Source of the DNA: Globomyces pollinis-pini
Lineage: Eukaryota; Chytridiomycota; Chytridiomycetes; Rhizophydiales; Globomycetaceae
Assembly (NCBI GenBank): GCA_025399215.1
Contig: MU621284.1
Coordinates: 1 to 32,891 of the forward strand
Reading direction: 5' to 3'
Length of the DNA stretch: 32,891 bases
How positions within the stretch are numbered: the stretch's first letter is position 1; every line of letters starts with the position of its first letter. Both the position numbers and the translations under genes were made by a program. Below are positions 19,249-29,439 of this stretch, piece by piece. A model generated the notes under the pieces. It did no database searches. It had not been told where the DNA came from and saw only the letters and a program-made list of their open reading frames with translations.

Positions 19249-21397
19249 TCAACCAATTGTATCACGGATGATGTTAAAGGTAGAATGCTGTAGTCTAGTT
19301 TTATAGTGCAGTGGTGCAATAGTGACACTCACATCTGGCTCAGTTTGGATAACAGTATCTATCGGAGTTTTGTATTTCGATGAATTTACATCACCAATAG
19401 TTGAATTTACATCTCCAATAGTTGAGTTAGCACCATCCAAAGTTGAATTTGTTTTTAACGGTGGTCTACTAAATAACATTTTCGGTTTTCGAGGTGTAGC
19501 AGGAAATGGCTTGGTATTTGTCATATCATCTACCAATAATGGAGTCATCAAGTAGCTGTGGAATGTACTCATTCTGGTATAGTCGGTGATGGTTTTCTCT
19601 AGTGTCATTCCATTCTTCATTCCCTCTTCTGATATCACTTTCATGGCTTTTGCTGATATCGCATACGCTATTGGGTTGATAGTCAATGGGTGGTCTTTCT
19701 TTAGTTTTCGAATATTTGAAGTCTTAGCAGTTTCAAATACATCTTGATCAGGATACCCTTTCACATCCCAATAGAGTAGTACAAAATCCCAATCTATTGT
19801 ATTAATACCATGTTGAACAATTACTTTTATCTAGTTTGGGGATAGCTAGGTTCAATAATGTCGAGCTGGTTAAACACCAATCGGTAGTATCTTCAACAAT
19901 AAGTATATTTGGAAGCTTTTGGCTGATTGCATGCTTCATGGTCATCAAATGTGATATTTTTCTAGATGCATCATCACTACCATTATATATATTTGGATTG
20001 ATTACCTTAATGCAAATGTTGGATTGTCTTCATACCATTTCTCGATCCGTTCTATTTCGTCCTCTTTGATTGAAAAAACTGTGGTATATTCGACGCCCAT
20101 CGATTCAAAGATATTATAGATGGATTTGAAGCTTTTGGAGAATAGATCGGGTACGATGGTGTAGACATGGCTGAATCCAAGGTGGTTTTGGTTATTCACA
20201 AATGTTCGCAAATCATCCGGTTTTGGTGGTGCTTTCAGGTATGCTTCCAATTCCGTTGCATTGTGAATGCATAGTACACCATTGCATATTTTAGGTGGTG
20301 GTTCGAGGCCAAGATCAAATGAAATATCGAAATCTGAATTCAACAACATATCAGTCTGATTTTTGAAATGCTCTACCCGAACTTTAGCACTTGATACTAA
20401 ATGAATGCTAATAGCTGTTTTATCATATGATTCATAACATTCTGGGTAAGTATGAACTCCATCTGGAGGTGCAAAGTAGGACATATTCTTCCATCTTGGC
20501 TCTTCAACTAGTTTTTCCAACGCTTCTTGCTCTGGGTTCCAATTCGATCCAAAATCTTTATGTGAGTCTTTCCAGGCATCAAGAAAAGCTATTCCATCAG
20601 GTGAATTTCTAATAGCAAAGAATCCACTTCGGACTGAACCATACTTATTCACTTCTCCGCTACATTCTAAAACCCAAGCTAAAGAATGCTCCGGTTTGGC
20701 CTTTTTGATCCATTCATCGACCAATGATCGTGTGCTATTCATAAACAGAACATCAATATCCGTCCAAATGACCCATTCATACCCTGCTTTGAAGTAATGC
20801 TGGATCACATCCATTTTACCCCAATAGGCTGCTTTGGTTGTTGTATCCACCAAGTGACTATTACGAAAAAAGAATGGTATTCCATGAGTATGAGAATATG
20901 CTGCAATGTTTGCCATACAATTTTTGATAATTAAAGAATAAAGTTCATCTTTGAAATGTATTCGAATTTCCTGTTTATGGTTAGAGTACGTCAAAGTATA
21001 CCTTGTTGGCTTGAGGTGCAAAATAAGTCACCATTGCAACACGACTATTATCGATTTTAGGTGGAATACTTAATGGGATATTGGAAGTAATGGATCCCAA
21101 GTTTTCAATATGCACTTTCAACTGGACAAATGGGTTCTCCATTCCATAAATATCTGTCAGTTCACCAACTTCATGAACACCATTAATTAAAGTTTCGTTA
21201 ATATGGTAATGGGATTTATCCTGAAAATCAACCTTTAATTGAATATTGTGAGTGACTTTTCGATGTAAATACAGTATTCCGCCTATAGGAACGATTGACG
21301 CAAACATCAAGATAACGATTAGTGCTAGTTGTTTGGAATGCTTCTGTAACCCATCCGATCGTTTGAATGACATTATTTCATCCTTCAAACTCAGCAT
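19249..21397 (-). CDS. Two-domain GT34-GT25-like glycosyltransferase, copy 1
   Basis: Exons 21397-21002, 20970-20006, 19976-19825 and 19793-19249 give 685 aa. It is a type II protein: TM helix at about 23-43, then a stem. Residues about 115-360 resemble GT34 (Gma12/Mnn10): NSRVAMVTYFAP, YWGKMDVIQHYF, the DXD in WTDIDVLFMN (D203/D205), RSGFFAIRNSPDGIAFLDAW and NWNPEQEALEKL. A second domain, about 380-620, looks like GT25: LGFSHVYTIVPD, RKISHLMTMKHAI, ILIVEDTTDW (482-487), WDFVLLYWD and AYAISAKAMKVI. The C-terminus has N-glycosylation sequons and a repeated STIGDVN. An ATG at 21373 is an alternative start. Such a pairing would add two sugars in sequence, by inference. The GT25 assignment is weaker than the GT34 one. 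Confidence 0.78.
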
Positions 21398-21682
21398 TTT
21401 TAATAAACAAATTGAAAACAACAAAAGAACGTGACCCGATGACCCAAACCCAATGAAGCAAGTGTCAACCGAAATCGGTATCTTGTACTTTATTAATAAA
21501 CTCTAATCATATATGTTTATTCTGACGGGTTTAGCTATGATTTTAGGAGGACGATGGATGGTAATAATAGATTTAATTTTTTTTGCTTACAGATCAGATC
21601 CGTATTATAAGATTGAAGTTTCTTGAGTCATTAATGTTATATTGACTGTAGAAATACCATCACCAAACTGCCCGTAGCCTCC

Positions 21683-21770
21683 GTCAACTCTTTTTGGGCG
21701 TTATGAAGTTTCTCTGTCAACTCTTTTTTAGGAGTTTCTCTGTCAACTCTTTTTGGGCGTTATGAAGTTT
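21683..21770 (+). repeat. Short imperfect tandem repeat in intergenic spacer
   Basis: A 29-bp word starting GTCAACTCTTTTTGGGCG occurs exactly at 21683-21711 and 21742-21770. A truncated copy (GTCAACTCTTTTTT) begins at 21716. The word TTTCTCTGTCAACTC joins them. It is probably replication slippage; no coding or regulatory role is evident. Confidence 0.8.
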
Positions 21771-22047
21771 GTGCTCCGGATAAAATTTAGAGCACTGCCA
21801 AAGAATGAGAGTTGACATAAGGGGTAAAGTAAAACTATGTGAAGAATATCAATATCATAATGCTAAATCATTTATGACAGAGGTGGATGCTATGAGTTCC
21901 TCTCTCAGACTGTAAATGGTATATGTATACACCAATTATGTATATACCAATTACTTGATAATAATAGTTTGCGATATCACATACCAGTAGTGATGATGAG
22001 ATCATGCCAACAGTAATATTTAGTAATTGTTAATGGCACTTACTAGA

Positions 22048-22203
22048 ATGTCGCATTTCATTAACAATAATGTGCTCAATACCAATCCAAACCGTGTAAC
22101 TAAGCCAGTCACTCACTCCCTAAACAACACGATTGAAGGTGATGTTCCAGAATTGAAACAAGTGACTGTTTTTGGGAACACTCCCGTGACACGAAACCGT
22201 TAA
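22048..22203 (+). CDS. Small open frame upstream of GT34-GT25 copy 2 (doubtful)
   Basis: ATG to TAA encodes 51 aa (starting MSHFINNNVLNTNP, ending VTVFGNTPVTRNR) and stops 37 bp before the start codon of glycosyltransferase copy 2. It could be an upstream ORF in that gene's leader, the last exon of a small gene whose earlier exons I cannot see (an AG lies just before it), or chance. The composition is protein-like (Asn/Thr/Val) and not shared with the copy 1 leader. No family is recognised. Confidence 0.25.
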   Translation: MSHFINNNVLNTNPNRVTKPVTHSLNNTIEGDVPELKQVTVFGNTPVTRNR

Positions 22204-22240
22204 AAAACTTCAACTCAAAAGCATTAAATTCTTGGCTAAA

Positions 22241-24368
22241 ATGACAGCATTCAATGAAGATGGTCTAAAAAAAAGTATATCCAAGGGCATAGTACGATAT
22301 AGAAAATCAATCATTTTGATATCAATGCTATTGCTTGCTTCAGTCATTCCAATTAGTGGAATACTGTACTTGCATCGGAAAGTGACTCACACTATTCAAT
22401 TAAAGGTTGATTTTCAGGATAAATCCCATTACCATATTAACGAAACTTTAATTAATGGTGTTCATCAAGTGGGTGAACTAACAGATATTTATGGAATGGA
22501 GAACCCATTTGTCCAGTTGAAAATGCATATTGAAAACGTGGGATCCATTACTTCCAATATCCCGTTAAGTATTCCACCTAAAATCGATAACAGTCGTGTT
22601 GCAATGGTGACTTATTTTGCACCTCAAGCCAACAAGGTATACTTTGACGTACTCTAACCACAAACAGGAAATTCGAATACATTTCAAAGATGAACTTTAT
22701 TCTTTAATTATTAAAAATTGTATGGCGAACATTGCAGCATATTCTCATACTCATGGGATACCATTCTTTTTTCGAAACAGTCACTTGGTGGATACAACAA
22801 CCAAAGCAGCCTACTGGGGTAAAATGGATGTGATCCAGCATTACTTCAAAGCAGGGTATGAATGGGTCATTTGGACGGATATTGACGTTCTGTTTATGAA
22901 TAGCAAACGATCATTGGTCGATGAATGGATCAAAAAGGCCAAACCGGAGCATTCATTAGCTTGGGTTTTAGAATGTAGCGGAGAAGTGAATAAGTATGGT
23001 GCAGTCCGAAGTGGATTCTTTGCTATTAGAAATTCACCTGATGGAATAGCTTTTCTTGATGCCTGGAAAGACTCACATAAAGATTTTGGATCGAATTGGA
23101 ACCCAGAGCAAGAAGCGTTGGAAAAACTAGTTGAAGAGCCAAGATGGAAGAATATGTCCTACTTTGCACCTCCAGATGGAGTTCATACCTACCCAGCATG
23201 CTATGAATCATATGATAAAACAGCTATTAGCATTCATTTAGTATCGATGGCTAAATACAATGTGGCACACTTTAAAGCGCAGACTGATATGTTGTTGAAC
23301 TCAGATTTCGATATTTCATTTGATCTTGGACTCGAACCACCACCAAAGTTGTGTAACGGAGTACCATGCATTCACAATGCAACAGAATTGGACACATACT
23401 TGAAGGCAAACCCAAAGCCAGATGATTTACGAACATTTGTGAATAACCAAAACCACCTTGGATTCAGCCACGTATACACAATTGTACCAGATCTATTCTC
23501 CAAAAGTTTCAAATCCATATTTAGTATCTTAGCTTCTATGGGAGTTGAATATACTACAGTTTATTCAGTCAAAGAGGAAGAAACAGAACGAATTGAAAAA
23601 TGGCAGAAAGAGAATCCAACTTTTGTGGTGAGGTAATTGCTTTGGAAATATTTAATGGTAGTGATGATGAAACTAGAAAAATGTCACATTTGATGGCCAT
23701 GAAGCATGCAATCAGCCAAAAGCTTCCAAATATACTTATTGTTGAAGATACCACCGATTGGTGTTTGACCAGTTCGACATTACTGAATGTAGCTATCCCC
23801 AAACTAGATAAAAGTAATTGTTCAACATGGTATTGATACAATAGATTGGGATTTTGTACTACTCTATTGGGATGTGAAAGGGTATCCTGATCAAGATGTA
23901 TTTGAAACTTCTAAGACTTCAAATATTCGAAAACTAAAGAAAGACCACCCATTGACTATCAACCCAATAGCGTATGCGATATCAGCAAAAGCCATGAAAG
24001 TGATATCAGAAGAGGGAATGAAGAATGGAATGACACTAGAGAAAACCATCACCGACTATACCAGAATGAGTACATTCCACAGCTACTTGATGACTCCATT
24101 ATTGGTTGATGATATGGCAAATACCAGGCTATTCCCAGCCCCACCACGAAAACCAAAACTGGTATTCGGCAGACCACCTTTACAATCTAATTCGACTACG
24201 GGTGGTGTAAATTCAACTACCGGTAGTACGGAGCCAGCACCTGAAAAAGCTCCGATAGATGCGGTGATCCAAACTGACCCTGATGTCAGTGTTACTATCG
24301 CACCACCACACTATAAAACTAGACTACAGCATTCTACCTTTAACATCATTCGTGATACAGTTGTATGA
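22241..24368 (+). CDS. Two-domain GT34-GT25-like glycosyltransferase, copy 2
   Basis: Exons 22241-22636, 22668-23632, 23662-23813 and 23845-24368 give 678 aa, with the same intron positions and same first three exon lengths as copy 1. The ATG at 22241 starts MTAFNEDGLKKSI, a cytosolic tail unlike copy 1's, followed by a TM helix at about 24-44. The GT34-like domain keeps WTDIDVLFMN and NWNPEQEALEKL. The GT25-like domain keeps RKMSHLMAMKHAI, ILIVEDTTDW and WDFVLLYWD. Differences are concentrated in the N-terminal tail, the linker after about residue 340 and the Ser/Thr/Asn-rich C-terminus. It converges on LEU2. It is likely a Golgi enzyme with two catalytic sites, the reactions being unknown. 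Confidence 0.78.
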
Positions 24369-24487
24369 ATGGCTGGATAATAATAAATTGAATTGCAAAA
24401 CAAGTTCTCGTTTTCTTGTTGGTCATGGATAAGTATCATTACGTATGAATATTTATTTTGATTTAAAGCTATACTGTTTTCCAAACT

Positions 24488-25649
24488 CTAAGCATAGAGT
24501 TTCGACAATTTTTGTTTGAAAAGTTTGCTGACTGCATCTCCGACTTCAGTTGTTTTGTGGTTTCCACCCAAATCTTTAGTTCTCATGTTTTGAGTGTCAA
24601 GAACTTCAGCAACAGCTTCTTCGATGGCTCTAGCTTCCCTTTTCATTCCAAGAGAACATTCTAATAACATAGCAGCACTCAAAATAGTACCAATAGGATT
24701 TGCAATTCCTAAAATGAGGATATGGTTGATTACCTTGTCCAGCGATATCTGGAGCACTTCCATGAATAGGTTCATATATTCCCAAACTATTAGCACCCCA
24801 GCCGTTCAAACTGGCACTAGGAAGCAGTCCAAGACTACCTGGAATAACCGAAGATTCATCACTTAAGATATCACCAAACATATTTTCAGTCAAGACAATC
24901 CCATTCAGTTTTCGGGGACTCATGACCATAAGCATAGCAGCAGAATCGACAAGTTGATGTTGGAATGGAATTGTTGGAAATTCCTTTTGCAATGTTTCTG
25001 TCACCACACGTCTCCAAAGTCTCGAAGTTGCCAAAACCTAAAAGATATAAACTTCAGGAGCAAATCTTACATTTGCTTTATCGATCGATGTGATTGGAAG
25101 AGGGGGATCATGTAGTAAGGATATATTTGCAGCCACACGAGTGATTCTCTGGACTTCTGCAACCGAATAAGTCATCACATCATGAGCAATTCCATTTGTT
25201 TCTTCTGTTCTATCACCAAAATAGATCCCACCAGTTAATTCTCTGACGACGGTAAATTTAACTCCCTTTACAATATCAGATTTAAGTGGTGAATGTTCCA
25301 AAAGAGAATTGGCAGGGAAAAAGCAAGGTCTGATATTTGCATAAAGGTTCAGTTCTTTTCTGATCTTCAATAACCCCTGTTCTGGTCTTGGATTAGTCCA
25401 CTTTGGCCCACCAACAGCACCAAGTAAGATCGCATCAGCATTTTTACACGCAACCAGAGTTTTATCTGGCAAAGGATCACCCGTAGCATCTATGGCAGCT
25501 CCACCAATCAAATGATTTTCAAAAACAAGGGAGACACCAGTACTTGAAGAATGATCGTTTAAGATTGACAACACTTTACATGCTTCTGAAACAATTTCAG
25601 GACCAATACCATCACCATGCAGCAATACAATTTTTTTAGAATCAACCAT
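24488..25649 (-). CDS. LEU2: 3-isopropylmalate dehydrogenase (leucine biosynthesis)
   Basis: Exons 25649-25071, 25037-24734 and 24708-24488 give 367 aa, the normal length. The enzyme oxidatively decarboxylates (2R,3S)-3-isopropylmalate with NAD+ in the third step of leucine synthesis. Family landmarks in order: [75 protein letters not shown], the catalytic Asp-containing [16 protein letters not shown] and [19 protein letters not shown], where the last intron is spliced within the Gly codon. There is no mitochondrial presequence; the start [14 protein letters not shown] matches cytosolic fungal LEU2. The start codon is about 130 bp from that of the divergent mitochondrial carrier gene. Confidence 0.96.
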
Positions 25650-25779
25650 TTTTAATAGTAAAGAATTAGAAAGTGATTCGAAATCAGGAGATATTTGAGG
25701 GGCTCAAGTGGCACAGCATCTACTGATGGAAATCACAAATCTATTGATTCAACTCTCTCCTGATTTTTACTTTATAAAA

Positions 25780-26859
25780 ATGAACGGAAGTAAAAGACAG
25801 CAAACCACAGATCAACAAGATTCAACTAAAACTGTAACCGGAACTCCTGCTGCTTTTAATCGCACTCCAAGGCAAATGGGAATCAATTTCCTTGCTGGCG
25901 GGTTTGCCTTGGCAACTGCCTTTGCTGTCATGCAGTACTTTTATATACTTTACTTATTCTAGTCCCTTAGATACCCTGAAAACTCAATTACAAACAAACA
26001 CTAAAAGCATAAATTGGAGAACTCTAGGAAGAGGGTTTTCAGTCAGTTTCTTATTGGCAGCTCCTCAAGTATACTCCATTTGTATTTAACAACATATAGG
26101 GCGGTCTGCGTTTGTCTTCTTATGAATTTACAAAATCATACTTGGTATCCCATTCCAATATGAGTATTCCATTAGCATCAGCATTATCTGCTTGTATTGG
26201 GGACACCGTGTCTTCTATTGTAAAGGTTCCACGAGAGGTCATCACTGCGCGACTTCAGTCTGGAATGGATGTTGAGTACATCAAAACCCAGAGATCAAAC
26301 CCAGCAGTTGCGACGTTTAAGTTGATCTTAGCTGAACAGGGCCCACGGGGGCTGTTTAGGGGATTTGCTAGTACTACTGCTAGGGATTGGCCTTTCATGG
26401 TCATCTTGTTTACAACCTACGAAAGCTTCAAACAACATCATCATCGATTTTCACTTTATCCTCAGCCAAAACATGATTCGATTCCTACTATAAAGTCAAT
26501 TGTATTTGGAGGAATATCGGGTGCTTTGGCAGGCTTTCTTACCACACCGTTTGATGTCATCAAGACCAATATAATGACCCAAAGGGGGTCAAACAATTCA
26601 ATAGTCAAAGTTGCAAAAAATATTTACTTATCTAATGGTCCACGATCCTTTTTTGTGGGTGGTGCGGCTAGATCAGTCTGGTGGTAAGTTCAACATCAAC
26701 TTTGTACTATATATTTTCCATAACTAATTATTATTGAATTTATATTAATATTTTAGGTTTTGTGTTTGTTCCATGTTTTTTCCATTGTACGAGACTGGAA
26801 AAGATACTTTGAAGATGATACCAAAACGCGATAACGACTATATTAAAGTAGGAATTTAA
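25780..26859 (+). CDS. Mitochondrial carrier family protein (SLC25; SAM-carrier/Mme1-like)
   Basis: Exons 25780-25934, 25963-26068, 26100-26683 and 26757-26859 give 315 aa, typical of SLC25. The three signature repeats are MHPLDTLKTQLQ (completed across the first intron), VPREVITARLQ and TPFDVIKTNIMTQ, each at the end of the first helix of a repeat. GLFRGFASTTARDWPFMVILF and GGISGALAGFLTTP resemble S-adenosylmethionine carriers (SLC25A26/Pet8) and the yeast Mme1 type, but the substrate cannot be fixed from sequence. The 73-nt last intron is longer than usual here. An in-frame ATG at 25726 would add 18 residues; the downstream one is preferred because the added segment is absent from typical carriers. 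Confidence 0.85.
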
Positions 26860-27251
26860 CAGTCTAAATGAACCAAATATAAACATTAATATTCTAATTG
26901 AATTTCATATTTAATCAAGAAAAGGAAACTCTTTGAGTGTTTTGAACACAGCAATTTTTTTCCACTTCACTTATCTGAAACATAGCATCGGAATATAACG
27001 GTTAGCACACGGAATACTAGAATACCCAATAAGCAATAGAAAACCGAATGTAAGAGCAAAATATTAAAAAGGATGAATAACAGTCTGAAATTGCTATTTG
27101 TATTAAGACGATATGGTCTAACTAAACGTGTATTCTGAGATAACATGAGACACACATGCTAAATTAGGTGGTCAGTACTACCTTCTTTAGTTCATTGAAA
27201 CAAAAGGCAATCAACTCTGGAAGGAGTTGTATAATTTAACTTAAACAACGA
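26860..27251. other. Intergenic stretch before the TM9SF gene
   Basis: These 392 bp hold no gene I can support. They should include the promoter and probably a short 5' exon carrying the missing signal peptide of the TM9SF gene. A candidate (MNNSLKLLFVL..., ATG about 27074, splicing to about 27267) is possible but not convincing. A 62-codon hydrophobic frame on the minus strand (27155-26967) is most likely chance. Confidence 0.4.
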
Positions 27252-29380
27252 ATGATTTACTCAGTTTACAATCATTCAACTACCTACCGATTGAATGAAT
27301 CAATACCTATCTACTATGATAAAACATCATCTGATATCACACATTTGCCAATACCATATGTGAATTTACCTTTTGTATGCAGTCCTTTAAACTCACAGTC
27401 AAACAATTGGGTATTTTATTTGAATATGTTGATGTATATTTAGGAAGACACTTTTAAAGAGGTTCAACAAACTAAATCCCCCATTGAATTGAATGTTTTG
27501 CAAGATAATAAATGCCAAGTGATATGTGAAAAACAAATTCATCTAAATTCTGTTGATATACTAAAAGAAATGATCAAGGATCGTTATTCTGTTCATTGGT
27601 ATGGTCCCTTTGATGCTTATTTTATTAGGTTATTGGACGATTTGATTGGTGCTACTGTAGACAACCATAACTTTAACAATGCTCAAGCAAGAAAGTATTC
27701 CCCCGGATTTCTTTTGGGGTTTGAACATTCAGTATACTTTCCAATTGTTAATTTTTTCTAGAAAGATGAAGATGAGAACGAATATGTAGTCTATAACCAT
27801 TTAAATTTGAATGTACTGTACAATCGTTTGATGGATGAATCTTTGCAAATTGTGGGGTTTGAGGTCATTCCACGTAGTATAAAATGGAAGCAACGACCTT
27901 GTGTATCCATCAATGATCAAGATGAAAAGTATATCATTAGAGAATCTAAATCGACTGGATTGGCTTGGACATATTCAGTCAATTGGTTTTTGGATGATAC
28001 CACCACTTGGGACAGGCGATGGGATAGATATACTGTTGATCACCACAAATTCGGTCTGAATGCTTTTTACGGATCTGTATTTTTGGTTTTCTTATTCAAT
28101 ATCATCATATCAATAATCTTTTTGGTTCAATTAAAAAAATCAAGAACATACCCTGAAGCCAAGGTGATCTTTGACTTTTATTAATTCTACAGACTTTATT
28201 AAAGAGTAGACAGTCAAATCTAGAGAATGCCAAACCATTCGTATTTAATGCTACACCTATTGGTTCGTGATTATGTTTTATTGTTTATTGTTTTTGTAGA
28301 TCCAATCTTGATGGGCTTAATTTCAGTTGGAATCCAAATGCTGATCACCGTCTTCTTCAGTATAGGTAAATCATTCAAATAGACGACTAATAAATCAGCG
28401 TATTCAATCTGTTTTGACTCTACACTTGACGCTATCTTTATTTTGTATATTATTGCAGCGTAAGGGTTAAATTGTGCTTGATTATGTAGATTTCCTGCCA
28501 GTTATTTTGGGACAAGAATAAGCAATTCCTTAGGTGGACCTTTGTGGTCTGTATTGTCTTTCATAGTATGATCCATATTGATTAATAATGATAGGCTTCA
28601 TCAATTGTTCCTCTTTTGGTGATCTCATTGGCAGCAACCTTTCACATATTATCTTTCATATTCTCCATTACGGAATCAACTCCACAGCTATCTGTGCATT
28701 TTTTGGGTATTCATATCGTTTAAGTTTATGTTAGGTATTCTATGGCTCTTGAGCCCACTTCCATTTCATTTCTATGGATCATATATAGGTCACTGCCACC
28801 AAGATTACCATAAAGTTCACAAACTTAACATTCAAGTTAATTACCAAACAATTAATAGTGTAGGTACCAAACCATCCTTGGTATTTGAGAGATTTAGAAT
28901 CTCGAATCATAACTGGCTCTATTCCATTCTTTATATTTAGTTTCCAACTCAATGAACTATTTAAAAATTTTACCAAACAAACACCAGCTTCAATATTAAC
29001 CACTTTACATCTAATGACACTTGTTATTGTGATCTCAACTTTGATAGAAATAACACTGTTGACAGTATTCTTACTATTAACAAATGAAGATTATCAGTGG
29101 CATTGGAAATCATTTCAAATATCAAATTCATCTTCTATTTTTATATTCATCTATACCTTTTACTTTTATTACTACATCAACGAAAACACACAACCAGATT
29201 TCGCATTCTACTATTGTAAGTTTGGATTGAATTTATGTTTAGTTTTCTTTTGCCTAATTGGATGTATTCTATATTGGATCTCTACTGGAACTATTGGGTT
29301 TATTGCCTCTTTTGTTGCTCTTAAATTAACAGCTGGTGAAAAAAAGGTATTGAATATCCATCTAATATTAGATTGCATAA
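27252..29380 (+). CDS. TM9SF/EMP70 nonaspanin (transmembrane 9 superfamily)
   Basis: Eleven exons: 27252-27410, 27444-27731, 27762-28163, 28193-28262, 28300-28365, 28399-28459, 28490-28565, 28595-28706, 28735-28835, 28864-29346, 29372-29380. They give 608 aa from the first usable ATG. Luminal-domain marks are HLPIPYVNLPFVC, QVICEKQIH and IVGFEVIPRSIKWKQRPC. TYSVNWFLDDTTTWDRRWD precedes the first TM helix. Nine hydrophobic spans follow, with GSYIG and VPNHPWYL, TNEDYQWHWKSF and TGTIGFIASFVALKL. These proteins sit in Golgi and endosomes and help sort membrane cargo and glycosylation enzymes. The N-terminal signal peptide is missing, so an upstream exon is likely. The C-terminus (GEKKIA) lacks the usual KxD end. 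The sequence is divergent for the family. Confidence 0.85.
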
Positions 29381-29439
29381 TTATTCATCATACATCATTG
29401 CTCTAAATATATATTCATGTTTCAATGTTCTTTATTTTA

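Larger units (their letters stand above)
21398..22240. promoter_or_regulatory. Spacer between head-to-head glycosyltransferase genes
   Basis: This 843-bp region separates the two start codons and should contain both promoters. Unlike the arms, its two halves are not mirror images, so the duplication stops at the genes. It holds a cluster of short repeats (21683-21770), an AT-rich stretch with repeated GTATAT/ACCAATTA words around 21915-21955, and one small open frame at 22048-22203. No tRNA or other gene was seen. Confidence 0.5.
19249..24368. repeat. Inverted duplication (two roughly 2.1-kb arms, head to head)
   Basis: The left arm (19249-21397, minus) and right arm (22241-24368, plus) contain the two GT34-GT25 genes as mirror images around an 843-bp spacer. 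Exon and intron lengths match through exon 3. Large stretches of exons 2 and 4 are nearly identical, while the flanks and spacer are not. Inverted repeats of this size favour gene conversion and hairpin-driven rearrangement. Confidence 0.9.

Noticed and set aside
21900..21960. Repeated GTATAT/ACCAATTA words as a possible operator
   Set aside because: Low-complexity AT-rich sequence without a clear symmetric site.
22617..22667. Extension of the GT34 exon 2 frame upstream to an ATG-like start
   Set aside because: This stretch is an intron with GT...CTAAC...AG, present at the same place in both copies; removing it joins the two frames exactly.
23569..23841. Minus-strand frame opposite GT34-GT25 copy 2 and its mirror near 19836-20069
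   Set aside because: They are antisense shadows of the GT25-like exon, duplicated only because the sense gene is.
26967..27155. 62-codon hydrophobic frame on the minus strand
   Set aside because: Short, no family, no splice partner; AT-rich DNA readily yields Leu/Ile/Phe-rich chance frames.
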